Positions 20,586-32,004 are shown, counted from the first letter of the stretch. The stretch is DNA of 64,000 nt from Bettongia penicillata ogilbyi (GCA_023548195.1 JAJHZJ010000220.1:813279-877278); one strand, 5' to 3'. Notes: generated by a model not told the origin, from the letters alone. Program-made: numbers and translations.

Positions 20586-20870
20586 GTGATAGCCTAGGAT
20601 GCAGTAGAGGACCTTGGAGTCCTTGATATCTTACCAAGCACACACCCCCAACTTCAGTTACATTTGTGGTCACTGGAAGCTATTGTTCCTATCTATCCAT
20701 TATGGTCAGGCTAAGTCTTCACATACTTATGATAACTCCCCCACCCCAAATTCATCAACAGGTTTGAAGCCCTTCAGTTACCCTTAACCTTGTTCAGTCC
20801 ATTGAACAAGATAGTCTATGTTTGTGTTACAGTTTCTTGGAGTCATAGATGAGAGTTGAGTACTAAGTAG
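20586..20870 (+). repeat. Host repeat of the ERV, right half
   Basis: Starts GTGATAGCCTAGGATGCAGT and continues 'aggaccttggagtcc', 'gtctt cacatactt', 'aggtttgaagccc', 'ttgttcagtccattgaac'. Removing the ERV and one 5-bp duplication rejoins it in register with 17221-17363. Confidence 0.8.
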
Positions 20871-21099
20871 ATACCAAGGGTAGATTGGAAGCTCTAAAAC
20901 ATGCTTGGAAAACCCTCACACCACAGATATTGGTCTTCCCTGAACACAGTAAATAACCCAACTATATACATTTCCCAGCTCAGATTTGTCTCTCTTATTT
21001 CAAAAGTCCAACCTGTATCATTTCTATGGAATCATCTCTGACTATCTCAAAACACTGTCATCTCCTCAACCTGGGAACACATATGGACCTTGTTAAGAG

Positions 21100-21330
21100 C
21101 TCTCAATAATATAGTGCTTTGTAGTTTATAAAGTGCTTTCTCCAGATGATTATATGGTGATAGTGCAAATCATATTACCTGTATTTCAGAGGAGAAACTT
21201 AAAGATGGGAAAGGTAAAGTTACTTGGCCACAGTCATTTGGCTAAAAATGACACAAGGCAGTTTACAAACCCAAAACTTCTGACCCAAGGCCTCACATTA
21301 TATTGTCATTTACTACCATGCCACTCAGTT
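21100..21330 (-). repeat. MIR/CORE-SINE
   Basis: Antisense order: 'tagtgctttgtagtttataaagtgctttc', 'gtatttcagaggagaaactt', 'aaagttacttggccacagtcat', 'caaacccaaaacttctgacccaagg'. Confidence 0.75.
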
Positions 21331-21359
21331 TGGTTTTTTATAACAATATAATAGGCCCA

Positions 21360-21510
21360 CCAATTTAGTGATAGAAAAAAATTGTCAACTAGTTCAACCA
21401 CTTCATTTCACAAACCTAGATTTCCCAGGGTCAGTAAGGTAGAAAATAATAGATATGAGGTCCTCTGAATCCACATCTACCACTTTTCTCTATACAATAC
21501 TGCCTTCAAA
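21360..21510 (-). repeat. MIR/CORE-SINE remnant
   Basis: Antisense CORE-like: 'tcatttcacaaacctagatttcccagggtcagtaaggtag', then 'ggtcctctgaatccacatct'. Confidence 0.55.
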
Positions 21511-21621
21511 TAATTCTTACACTTGAAGAATATCTTACAATTAAAAAATAGTTTAAGTCCTCATTCCCTTTAACCAGGTGTATTGCAATGATTTTTTTCT
21601 CTGTCTCTAGCACATACACTA

Positions 21622-21650
21622 TACTACACACACACACACACTCACACACT
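21622..21650. repeat. (CA)n microsatellite
   Basis: About 14 CA units with one CT interruption. Confidence 0.9.
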
Positions 21651-21914
21651 TTAAATAATATAATTTTGATCCAGACCTGTGCCTTGATTAGTGGAAGATA
21701 TTCCTAATGAAAGAACTTGCTATAACAAATATATATTCTTACTGATTTTGGAGAACAAGTAAGATTTGAAAAGTACATGTTAGAGATAGGAATAGAATCC
21801 AGGACATTCTGATTCCATGCAGGTTCTCTAGATCCTCAGCCATTCTGACATATATGATTTTTTTTTTACTCTGAATGTTTTTGAACTAACCTCATCCATG
21901 AGATTACAACCTAT

Positions 21915-22065
21915 TTATGATTTAGTAGAGAAGTCGTAGGGGATTGCCTACAGGGTATTAAAGACTTTATCCAAGGTCACATGCATAATAACTGTCAGAG
22001 ATGAGATCTGACACTGGATTTTCCAGACTCTGTGTCTACTATTTTACCCATGACTTAATGCTAAT
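21915..22065 (-). repeat. MIR/CORE-SINE remnant
   Basis: Antisense: 'aaagactttatccaaggtcacatgcataataactgtcagagatgagatctgacactgg'. The third minus-strand MIR-like copy in about 1 kb. Confidence 0.6.
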
Positions 22066-22174
22066 GCTTAAACTAGTTTATATGTATATGTATATATATA
22101 CATTCGTACACATATACACAAAATGTGCAATGTATGAATATATGAATATATGCATCGATTTATTTGTTTACATA

Positions 22175-22335
22175 TATGCCTGATTCCCCTAGAGAGACTG
22201 AATCCTTTTGAAGGCAGAGATATATTCTTACTGTTTCATATCCCCAGAAGCCTTTACAGCCACTTACATATAGCTGATGTGCTATGAAAGTTTGCTACCT
22301 CTTCTATTCTCCATGTTCCTGCTGGTGATTAAAAT
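22175..22335 (+). repeat. L2 3' tail
   Basis: Motif order 'ctgaatccttttgaaggcagagatatattcttactgttt...tatccccagaagcc...gatgtgctatgaaag' follows the L2 3' end. Confidence 0.55.
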
Positions 22336-22339
22336 AAAA

Positions 22340-23270
22340 TAATAACATATCAAATAGTTTTATTTAGTCAGAAATATACCTGAAAGAGCAAGTCATAATT
22401 TCAGGCAAGACTACTGATTTCTCAGTACTTTGCCTAGTTTGAGATGATGGTTGAAAGAGTGCAGCCACTCATTAAGTGGATCCAATGTTTGCAGAGTTCA
22501 AGTCAGAATGATATTTAGGACCAAAACATCTCATTTCCTTACAATGATGATGCAATAATATAGTTTGGGAGACACAGAAAAACTGATTGTAAGCCTTTTA
22601 TCTTTCTAAAAAAAGAAATGGAGAGCTGATATACTTTTTTCAGCTTTTAAATTAGGAAATGAGTTATTCTATGTATGGCATTTAATCCTCAATAGTTCAT
22701 TCATGTATTCATATATTACAAAAAGAAATGCTGTAAGGATCAAGAAAATATGACTAGAGAGATGGCAGAGTATTTTTCTGCAAACCTATGCCACTGGGGA
22801 AAAATATTTTAACACATGAAATATGGGCCAGATATAAAATTACTAAACCTGTATCTATAAAATTAGGCAGTATGTAAAAATTCTATAAATAGTAGTGAAC
22901 AAGTGTAATATGTCCAGCTCCCACTCACTGTTCTCCTCTCTAACCCATACCACCTGCTGAATTCATTAATATAAAAAGGCTCATAGGTTTGTTCTTCTAG
23001 GTCTAGTTTTAAGTATCTCTGCCCAGTGATCAAATGATAGTGATTCACTGTGAACATCACACTTTACTGACAGGAAGCAAAAAACAAACAAAAAAAAGAT
23101 TCTCCCTAATTACGAGTGAAAGAAGGTGAAGATAGTTTTTCTATGTCTTGAAAGTTATATTATAGCATCATCATTTGGAAGGTAACCACACATTTTGGTC
23201 CCATATGGTATCATTCTGATTAACATTATGCAAATATTAAATCTGGGTACAGTGTGTTCAATATGAGTTT
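22340..23270. other. Unassigned sequence
   Basis: Nothing recognised on either strand. Confidence 0.3.
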
Positions 23271-23279
23271 GGAAGACTC

Positions 23280-23530
23280 TGCCACAGGTTGGGCATGGGG
23301 GTCCATTAGAACATTTGGGACAGAGATGTCTCTGGATGTTTCTTCTGTACTACTTCTGGTTCTACTTTGATCGTGGAATACAATGCCTTCTTTGATTCAG
23401 GGCAGTCCTAGACCAGCATTTCCCATGTCTCATAATCAATACTAAAGTTCTTTAGTGGGATCTTATGCATGTCCCAGTACCACTTCTTCTGACGTCTGTG
23501 GAGTACTTACGTTGTGCAAGTTCCCTGTAA
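23280..23530 (-). mobile_element. LINE ORF C-terminal remnant, clade unresolved
   Basis: Read on the minus strand, the frames give a Trp/His-containing run (RYWDMHKIPLKNF) and then SYETWE-like and VFIDPHAQP-like pieces. This resembles the C-terminal region of some non-L1 LINE proteins, where a DxWE-type motif precedes a CPxC zinc-finger-like end. Frames are broken. RTE or a related clade is a guess. Confidence 0.4.
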
Positions 23531-23539
23531 TATGGAAGT

Positions 23540-25090
23540 ATATTTCGCATTACTTTATGTATATAGGCTATATAAAATTGCTTATCTTCTACAGAAGGGG
23601 GTAGGAAAATGAGGCAGGAAGAGAATTTTTAACTCAAAATTTTCAAAAATGAATGTCAAAAATGGTTTGTACATGTATTTGGAAAAAATTAAATATTAAA
23701 AAAATCATAGATTAAATGATATCCTATTTAATTGATTCCAATTTTCAATTATCATGTGTATTTTCAAATTATCAGAGACATTATAATCAAAGGATTTTCT
23801 TTTTTTCTTTTATTTTAAAGGAACCTTAACAATTTTAAGAAGAGACTCCCATTTTTATATTTAATTGTTTGCAATTCATCTCTTCCTAAACATTTAAACA
23901 CTTTTGCAAGTCTTTTAGGAGATCCTGCAAGACCTAAATAACATCCCTGTTTTTTTGTAGCTAAAGGAAACCATGACCACCTCATGGCATGGTAAGAAAG
24001 GAGAATTACTTTATGTATAATGTGGGAGAAGTCTCCCACCTCCTTCTTTTCATCTGTGGGTGGAACCAATGGCCAGCCCTGAGGAAGGACCATGGTGTCC
24101 TTGTCTTTTCTCTTGCCAGCTACTTCCTTAGCTACAGAATAGTGATGCCAAGCTTTTCATGGAAAGGGAGAATAAGTCCCAGTGGGACTTACTTAGGGTG
24201 CACTTGACTTAAAATTTTCTTTTACTTTTCCTTAGGTCATTTACAACTGGCTGTTTTTCTGAAGCAACATTTAGATTTCCTTACTTGTAGAATTTTCTTG
24301 TATTCTCATAGTCAAAGGAATCAATTTGTCCTGTTAATCTTAGCCTAAGAATTAAAAGGCAAGCATTATAATATTGAATGTAACTAAAAAAAAAAAAACC
24401 ATGGATTGTTATTGTCTTAAAAGAATAGCTCTCTTCAGAGTTCTTCTATCCTCTGAATTTAGTAACCTGACCAATTGTAGAAAGAGAAGCACTGAAATAT
24501 CACCAGCTTCAACAGTATATCTGAATGACAGCCTAACTTCCATATATACATATCTGCATCATAGTCGCAGTTCATCACCCACAAAAATGATAACAATGTA
24601 TGTCAGGAAAAGGCTTCCATATCTTTATTTCCTTGAGTATCAAATCAGTCTTTGATCTGTCAAATGGGAAGGAAAATTTCCCCAGGCTATGTGTCATATA
24701 TGGCTTCATTTATATATGTAACCCATGCATGCTCATTAAAATTATAGTAGTCATTTGATGAATAGGCAAAGTGATAGTTCCACACTTAAAAAATAGTGAT
24801 TTGCCTGGTTTTCTTAAGTCCATGTTTTTGGCAGATACTAAGTGATTACTGCCCCTGATGCAATTTTTGGAAGTCCCAGGTCATTTTCATATACTTTTCC
24901 AGACAAATAGCATATAAGAAATTGGTAGATAGCCTTTAGATATGATAAAGAAGAGAGCTTTCCATGCCCATAAATGTACAGCTTCCATTTGACATGATTC
25001 AACTTTATATAGGAATAGTACTTTTGGATGGGATGTTAAGTGACTCTGACACTGCAGTTCAACATTTAGTAAGCTCCACACCAGTGTAAG
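23540..25090. other. Unassigned sequence
   Basis: No gene or named repeat recognised. Frames of 72-93 codons overlap on both strands without domain signal. Confidence 0.3.
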
Positions 25091-25094
25091 AGTT

Positions 25095-25170
25095 GGCATC
25101 CAGTGTACCATAAGATAGAGAGCTGCCCTAAGAGGAAGGAAGACCTGAGTTCAGGTTATGATGTGATCAT
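25095..25170 (+). repeat. SINE head fragment
   Basis: Contains 'agatagagagctgccctaagaggaaggaagacctgagttcaggtt', the head of the CORE-SINE family, cut off early. Confidence 0.6.
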
Positions 25171-25210
25171 ACAATATACTTTACCATATAATGGTCATAG
25201 ATTTTGTGCC

Positions 25211-25274
25211 ATTTTTTTTTTTTTTGCAAAAAAGTGAGGTATGGCCATTATGTGAAGTTTTTTTTTTTTTTTTA
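25211..25274. repeat. Two poly-T runs
   Basis: Runs of T at about 25211-25226 and 25259-25273. Possibly tails of antisense retrotransposons too diverged to identify. Confidence 0.7.
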
Positions 25275-25399
25275 ATTTTGTGCAGGATTACTTAAAAATA
25301 ATTTATTATAGTAGCTACCAATAAATGTCCAAAGGCAGAATCTGTCTTTATTTATTATTTTTGTTTTTCTCCTGAGAAAACAAATTGAAATAATAATCA

Positions 25400-25570
25400 C
25401 AGGATTTAGAAGTAGAAATAAACCTTTGAGATCATATTGACCAAGAAATCTAAAGCATGAATAGGTTAGGTGATTTGCCCAAGATCACATAGAAAGTAGT
25501 AAATAATGGACCTGGGTTTTGAACCCAGGACTTCTGATTCTAAATTCATTGCTCCTTCAAAATTCCATGC
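25400..25570 (-). repeat. MIR/CORE-SINE
   Basis: Antisense: 'gatttgcccaagatcacatagaaagtagtaaataatggacctgggttttgaacccaggacttctgattc'. Well kept CORE. Confidence 0.8.
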
Positions 25571-27340
25571 TGCTTTTTTATTGTATGTTAAGTCTAAATG
25601 GTTAAATGAAAGTTTCATAAAATAAAGGAGTATTGCTTAAATACCTCTTAAATGAGATAAAAATACTGTAATGTATGAATTCTTTCATGTTTCCTAGGTA
25701 TACTGGGCCTTTATATGACTTTAAATTTCTTCTGAATCTTGGACATAGAACATGCTTTTCTATTTAGGGAGTACTTTTCTAGCCCTAGAGATGATAGTCT
25801 TTAAAATGATAGTCTTGAGAAAAAAATATACTTCTGTTATGCTTCTACATATTCTGGGGTAATATGCAGTTTGTTTTTCATTAGAAGGAAAATACTAAAG
25901 TCACATATTTGACAGTAAAGTTAGAAGTTTGTAAAGGTTGGTGTCCATTTGTGAGCATTGCTAGCCATACATGATGTGGCCAGTTTTCCAAAGAGATTTT
26001 AAGAATGATGGTTCCCTGTGCAGTTTTGTGATAAAGACATCCATAGCTACACCTTCACTGAAAGTTTCACTTGAAACTAAAGGCCTATTTTGTGATATTT
26101 TAAACTTTTATGGATAAGGTTTTGATATTGTAAAGAAATTTAAATAATAAGGAAATCATGTAAAATATTTGCAATTATTTTTATTAATGTAAAGTTATTT
26201 TTTAAATGACTGCAAGGTGTTTTCTAAAATTATTAAGCATAACATGGAAAACAAAAAATGTCATTTGTTACTAAACTGTATTACTGACAGATGAACTGTA
26301 TGGTTTAGCTAATGCCAGTAGATCCATGTCTTACCATATCATGTAAATTACTCATGGCAGCTTCACCTGCCCCCTGGTTCCCTTTTCACCTATTGCTCTT
26401 CATTGTGTTGAGTGATGATATTGAGTGATGATATTGTTGTTCTCTAAACTAACCACCTAAATCAGTTTTCAGAAATATACTGACAATGCATGCACACTGA
26501 GAATTCTAGGCTCCTGGCTCATAATGTGCAAGAGATAAATGAGTATCTATATGCCACTGTTGAATATATTGCTCCTCTGTTTCCCCCTTAATCTGTATGA
26601 GAAACAGAATTATATTAAACTACAATTATACAATGAAAGTTTATAAACCAGTTTTTGGACTGAAAAAAAAAAAAAACACCATTATGGGGTGGCAACAATT
26701 TTGTGGTGAATACAGGATGTTACATAATAGATGAAAGAACCTGGGCAATTCACTTAACAACTTATTGCTCTAGGTAATTATCTCAAAAAACTTAAATGAT
26801 GCAGGGAACATAGTGATATACATTGGGAAAGTGGAATCTCATCATCTAGGAGTTTCCTATATCATTGTTATCATGGGTATAATCCTTATTCCTATCCTGA
26901 TGAATAAGGTAATGTTTCAGGCACTGGGGACATCAAGGTGGGGAGAGTTGTCTGTTCTCAAAAATTAAATTTTCATGATGGGATATAACATGTAAACATA
27001 TATATCTGTAAATGGCATTTTTTGGGAAAAAATATTATTAAAGGCTAAAGGATCCCCATAACAGGTGGCCCAAGAGTTGAAACTTTAAGGAAACTAGGTA
27101 GAGAGGAGAATAGAGTACATTCTTTTCTTGAGGGAAAACTTACATACAAAGGCATATTATGGAACGTTGAATTCTGGGAAGATCAAGTATGCCAGCTTGG
27201 TTGGAATGTAGAGTAGGAATAAATCATTGGAATAAAAAAAAAATAAGTCTGAGGAGGTTGTTTGGATTCAACATCTAAAGGATTTTTCATGACTAGTAGC
27301 TGAACATATAAATCAGTGACATCATCTGAATAATTTTGGT
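25571..27340. other. Unassigned, unique-like sequence
   Basis: No gene supported. A tandem 'ttgagtgatgatattg' doublet near 26410-26440 and an L2-like passage near 26880-26990 ('aggcactggggacatcaag') are the only patterns. Confidence 0.35.
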
Positions 27341-27344
27341 AAAT

Positions 27345-27862
27345 AAATTCACAGAAGGAGAAGAAATCACCAATATAAAGGCTAATGAATTGTTGGTGGA
27401 GTTGTGAAGTGATCCATCCATTCTGTAGAGCATTTTGGAACTATGCTCAAAGTACTATAAAACTGTGCATACCCTTTGATCCAGCAATACCACTTCTAAG
27501 GCTGCATTCCAAAGAGAGTATAAAAGTGGGAAAATGACTCACATTTACAATAATATTTATAGAAGCTCTTTCTGTGGTGGCCAAGAATTAGAAGTTGAGA
27601 GGATGCCCATCAACTGGGGAAGGCTGAACAAGTTGTGGTATATTAATATAATGGAATACAATTGCTCCATAAGAAATGATGAGGAGGTGCACTTCATAAA
27701 AACCTGGAAAATTACATGAACTGTTGTTGAGTGAAGTGAGCAGAAGCAGGAGAGTATTGTACACAGTAACAACAATATTGTGCAATGACCAACTGTGATA
27801 GACTTAGCTCTTCTTAGCAATGCAAGAATTTATGACAATTCCAAAAGATTCATATGGAAAAT
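27345..27862 (+). pseudogene. L1 ORF2 C-terminal fragment
   Basis: The translation contains a Trp/Cys-type stretch late in ORF2 and the conserved C-terminal reading around NINWGRLNKLW and 'MEYNCSIRND', equivalent to the L1 signature 'W..K.W.I...EYY.AI.ND'. The same part is seen at 63.7-64.0 kb. A 61-codon open piece (27534-27719) is what survives of the frame. It would be the C-terminal end of the reverse transcriptase/endonuclease protein. It is cut by the SINE at 27865, past the stop codon. Confidence 0.8.
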
Positions 27863-27864
27863 AC

Positions 27865-28172
27865 TTGTGTGTGTCCTTTGTTTTCTAAGAGGACCATGAC
27901 ATCAGCAAAATGATGACATGACTTGTAGCTGACTTTGATTTGGTGAGGGAAGGCTGAGCAAGGACATCAGTCTTACTTTCTCCTCCTGAGACATCTGGAT
28001 CCAGTGATCAGATATTCATCAGGATGATTGGAGATGACTCAGATGCAATGAGAGACCCTTGCCCTTTTAGGCTAAGGCCTTTTCAGGTTCTCACTTAAAG
28101 TGAAGTAATGCCTATTCAGGGAATAGTCCTAGGGAGAGGGAGAGGAAAAACTGAGTTACCCAACTAACTGGA
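27865..28172 (+). repeat. SINE (TGTCCTT family) inserted in an L1 3'UTR
   Basis: Opens TGTGTGTCCTTTGTTTTCTA, then 'gaggaccatgacatcag', 'cttgtagctgactttgatttggtgagggaaggctgagcaagg', 'atctggatccagtgatcagatattcatcaggatg'. L1 3'UTR sequence occurs on both sides ('ggaaaatactt' before, 'tatccacatccagaaa' after). Confidence 0.85.
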
Positions 28173-28490
28173 CTATCCACATCCAGAAAAAAAAACAAAA
28201 ACAAAAACAAAAACAAACTATGGAGTCTGAATACTGATCAAAGCATGCTATTTGCACTCTCTATTTTTGTTTGTTTGTTTCCTCTTTCTCATGGTTACTC
28301 CCATTGGTTCTAATTCTTCTTGAAAACACAATTAATGTGAAAATATCTTTAATAGTAATATATAGGTAGAACCTATATCAGATTGCATGTTGTCTTGGGG
28401 AGGGCAAAGTGAGGAGAAAGGGGAGAAAGTTTAAACTCAAAATCTTATAGAAGTGAATGTTGAAAACCAGAAATAAATAAATCAGTTTAT
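28173..28490 (+). mobile_element. L1 3'UTR and tail
   Basis: Reads 'ctatggagtctgaatactgatcaaagcatgctatttgcactctc', later 'gattgcatgttgtcttggggagggcaaag' and ends 'gaatgttgaaaaccagaaataaataaat', the usual end of these L1s. Completes the copy that starts at 27345. Confidence 0.85.
28187..28217. repeat. (CAAAA)n
   Basis: An A8 run then four CAAAA-type units inside the L1 3'UTR. Confidence 0.85.
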
Positions 28491-28499
28491 TAAACATAA

Positions 28500-29110
28500 A
28501 ATAAAATAAAGAACTCATCAGGGGAAAGTACCATGATATCCTAGAATCAGAGAATCAAATAGAAATGGAAAGAATTCACCTGTCACCTCCTAAAAGGCAT
28601 CCCAAAATTAAAATTTCAAGGGATCTTTGAGCCAAATTTCAGAATTACTAAGTCAAGGAGAAAATATTGCAAAGCAGTCAGAAAGAAATAATTTAGAAAT
28701 CATGAAACTACAGTCAGGATCACACAGGATTTAAGAGCTTCTACAGTAAAGAATCTGAGGGCTTGGAATATGATATTCTGGAAAGCAAAATAGTTTGAAT
28801 TACAACCAAGAATTAACTATCTAGTAAAACAGAATAATTTTTCAGGGAAAAGATGGATTTTTCAATGAAATGTGGAATTTTTTGTTTTTCCTGATGAAAA
28901 CAACTAGAGCTGAACAGAAAATTTGATCTTCAAATGCAAGATTCAAGAGAAGCTAAACAAGGTAAACATGAAAGAAAAACAAATGTTATTCCATTAGGTT
29001 AAACTGTTTATATCCCTACCTGGGAAGATGATTCTTTTAAATTTGGAGAAATAAATATTTACTATGTGTGTCAATCCATAGAATGGGTATACCTAGGCAG
29101 TGGGTGTGGC
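28500..29110 (+). pseudogene. L1 ORF1 C-terminal remnant
   Basis: Matches in order the ORF1 C-terminal half of the HAL1 copies: the region of 'RIH.S...R.PK', 'AKFQN..VKEKILQ', 'LEYDILES' and a terminal 'LNRKFDLQ'. Several stops and frameshifts. ORF1 proteins are RNA-binding coiled-coil trimers; only the RNA-binding C-terminal part is left here. Confidence 0.65.
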
Positions 29111-29619
29111 AATAAGTTGATCTTGATGTGATCATTAAAAAAAGAAATAATTGAAAGGTTAAAAAAAGGATTGTGCAGGAAGAAGAGGAAAAAGGGTGGT
29201 AGAATAGGGCAAATTGCATCATATGAAGAGCCACAAAGAGGAATTATAATATAGGGAAAGAAGGGAGGTCATTGTTTCTACCTTATTCTTATAGAATTTG
29301 GCTCAAAGAGAGAATAATATACACATTCAATACTTCCCTGCAGGGAAGTAGGAGGAAAAAGGAGAAAAGAAAGGGAAGGGGGTAATAGAAAAAAAAAGCA
29401 GAATGGAAGGATGAAGTAGTAGGGAGAAAGAAGGAAAAGGGGGTGTGATAGAAGGGAAGGCAGATTGAAGAATTCAGTGATTCAGTGATCAGAAGCAAAA
29501 CATTGATAAGGAGGGAATGAATGAAAGAAGAAAGAAAAGTATAAACTAAAGGGAAAATATGTTGGAGAGAAAGACACAGTCAATTGTAAGTGTATATGTG
29601 TGTGGCAAGAACTCTCCCA
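29111..29619 (+). mobile_element. L1 ORF1-ORF2 spacer, purine-rich
   Basis: G/A-rich stretch with 'gcaggaagaagaggaaaaagggtggtagaatagggcaaattgcat' and 'gggaagtaggaggaaaaaggag...gggggtgtgatagaagggaaggcagattg'. The same purine-rich motifs form the 3'UTR of the HAL1 copies. Confidence 0.7.
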
Positions 29620-30480
29620 TAAAATGGAACTGGATAGCAGAGTGGATTAAAAAAAAACAAAACATTTTCCTGCAATGTTATTTGCAGCTATCCCATTTGA
29701 AACCATGAGAGATACACGAGTAAAAGTAAAAGGCTGAAGCAGAATAGATTATGCTTCAGCTGAATTGAAAAGAAAAGGCAGCGGTAGGAATCCTGATCTC
29801 AGGCAAAACAAAACATAACTAGATCAAATTAAAAGATATAAGGAAGGAAACTACATCTTGCTAAAAGGTACCATAGGTAATATTATTGCTAAACACAAAC
29901 ACCAAGTTGTAAAGCATCCGATTTTTAGAGAAGTTAAGTGAGTTACCGGAAGAAATAGCAAAACTATATACTAGTGGAGGGCCTCAGTCTCCTCCTGTCA
30001 TAGCTAGATAAATCAAAATATAAAATAAACAAGAAAGAAGTTAAAGTGTTGAATAGATTTTTTAAAATTAGATAAAGAAAGACTTCTGGAGAAAACTGAA
30101 TGAGGATAGAAAGGAATATGCCTTTTACTCAACAGTATGCATCACCTACGTAAAAACTGATCATGTATTAGGTCATAAAAAATCTCACAATGTAATACTG
30201 AAAATTTGAAATATTAAATACATCTTTTTTTAACATCAGGGTACAATAAAAATTACATTTAATAAAAGGGCATGGAAAGATAGACTAAAAACTAATTGGA
30301 AGCTAAATCATCTATTCCTAAATAATAAGTCAAGCAATAAATCATAAAAACAATCAATAACTTAACCAAATGTGACAACATATCTACATACCAAAATGCC
30401 AAAACTTGTTCTTAGGGGAAACTTTGTAATTCTAAATGCTTAAATGAATAATATAGAGAAAGTGGAAAAATAGCATCACT
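29620..30480 (+). pseudogene. L1 ORF2 endonuclease-domain remnant
   Basis: The broken frames follow the N-terminal AP-endonuclease-like domain of L1 ORF2: 'KW..IAEWI', 'DTRVKVKG', 'LLKGTIGNIIA', the 'KTDHVLGHKKS' loop (equivalent to L1 'KIDHILGHK') and 'GHGKID..LIGS'. This domain nicks the target DNA to prime reverse transcription. Many stops; the copy stops near 30480, where an inverted ORF2 segment begins. Confidence 0.75.
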
Positions 30481-30486
30481 GAATAA

Positions 30487-30655
30487 GTAAATTAATTTAC
30501 TTAGAATTATCATTTTTATTAAATATTGACCTACCAATGTGCAAATACTATTTTTCCAATTATTTAGATCTGACTTTATTTGTATGAAGTGTTTTGTTAT
30601 TATGTTCATATAGTTTCTGGGTTTGCCTTTGTAAATAAACTCCCAGCTTCTGTGA
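30487..30655 (-). pseudogene. Inverted L1 ORF2 segment
   Basis: On the minus strand it reads HFIQIKSDLNNWKNSI and IKMIILSKLIYLFS, corresponding to L1 ORF2 '..LKEI..DL.KWK..PCSW.GR.NI.KM.ILPK..Y.F'. It lies between two plus-strand ORF2 pieces. Confidence 0.8.
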
Positions 30656-30980
30656 TAGGAGCTTACCATTTGACAAAAAAACTACTGTGGAAACTAGAAA
30701 ACAGCATGGCAGAAATTAGACATAGGCCAAAATCTTACACTATATACCAAAATAAGGTCAAAATGTATACATGATTTAGACATAAAGGGTGATACCATAA
30801 GTAATTTAGGAGAGCAAGGAATAGATTACCTGTCATATCTATGGAGAAGGGGAAAATTCATGACCAAACAAGAGACAGAGACCATTATAAAATGCAAAAT
30901 GAATAATTTCCATTACATTGAATTAACAAGTTTTTGCACAAAGTAAGAGTGATCATCAGATGGATTTTCTTTTCTTTATG
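30656..30980 (+). pseudogene. L1 ORF2 C-terminal-side fragment
   Basis: Plus-strand readings LLWKLENSMAEIRHRPKSYT and, in other frames, 'YTIYQNKVKMYT' and a downstream 'W...KFMTKQETETIIKCKM' correspond to the region shared with 63.0-63.33 kb. Ends near 'ttttgcacaaagtaag'. Confidence 0.75.
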
Positions 30981-31179
30981 TTAAATAAACACAGAAGAAG
31001 AGGATGCAGATATGTGGATAATGATAACATTTTTCTTTTTTATAGTCTGATTTGGAATTGCTTCTGTTTAATACACCTTAATACCATTGTGATTTTTTAA
31101 AAATATTTAAACGAGTACGGATAACTGAGATGTTTTTTTGGAATGCAACTGGGATGAAGACTGATTTTCTTTTAATCTT

Positions 31180-31193
31180 TAATTCATGTACTT
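31180..31193. repeat. HAL1 copy 1 target duplication, left
   Basis: TAATTCATGTACTT against TAATCCCTGTACTT at 33940-33953 (12 of 14 identical). Confidence 0.7.
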
Positions 31194-31477
31194 TTTTATT
31201 TATTTAACTTTTTACATTAATTTTCACAAAATTTTGGGTTCCAAATTTTCTCCCCTTTTATCCCCTCCCCCCACTCCAATACACCGAGCAATCTAATTTT
31301 CCCTATCTCCAATCTGCCCTCTCTTCTGTCATTCCTCCCTTCTCTTGACCCCATCTTCTCTTTTGTCCTGCAGGGCCAGATGACTTTCTATTCCTCATTA
31401 ACTGTATGTCTTATATCCTAGTAGCACAACAATACTAAACAGTTGTTCCTAGAACTTGAGTTCCAAATTCTCCCGAT

Positions 31478-31493
31478 CCCTCCCTCCCCACCC
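31478..31493 (-). other. G-quadruplex-type motif in HAL1 3'UTR
   Basis: On the minus strand GGGTGGGGAGGGAGGG: four G runs with single-base loops. G-rich 3'UTR motifs of this kind are known for mammalian L1. Confidence 0.75.
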
Positions 31494-32004
31494 ATTCCCT
31501 TTGGGAAGGCAGGCAATTCAATATAGGCCCTATCTGTGTAGTTTTGCAAATGACTTCCATAATAGTCATGTTGTGTAAGACTAACTTCCATCCTATCCTG
31601 CCCCTCATTCTTTCTATTCTGTCTTTTGACCCTGTCCCTCCCTGAGTGTTGACTTCAAATTGCTCCCTCCTCCCATTGCCCTCCCTTCCATCACCCCCCC
31701 CTTTGCTTATCTCCTTCTTCCCCACTTTCCTGTACTGTAAGATAGGTTTTCATACCAAAATGAGTGTGCATTTTATTCCTTCCTTTAGTCAAATGTGATG
31801 AGGGTAACCTTCTTGTTTTTTTTTTTTTTCTCAGCTCTCCTCTTTTGCCCTCCACTAAAACGTCTCCTACTTGCCTCTTAAATGACATATAATTTACCCC
31901 ATTTCATTTCACCCTCTTTCCTCCCACTACATTTCTCTCTCACCATTTACCTTAATTTATTTTAAGATATGGTCCTATTCAATTCACTCTATGCTCTCTG
32001 TCTC

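Noticed and set aside
31435..31888. Gly/Arg/Glu-rich frames on the minus strand
   Set aside because: They fall in the purine-rich HAL1 3'UTR; the corresponding frames in copy 2 are just composition.
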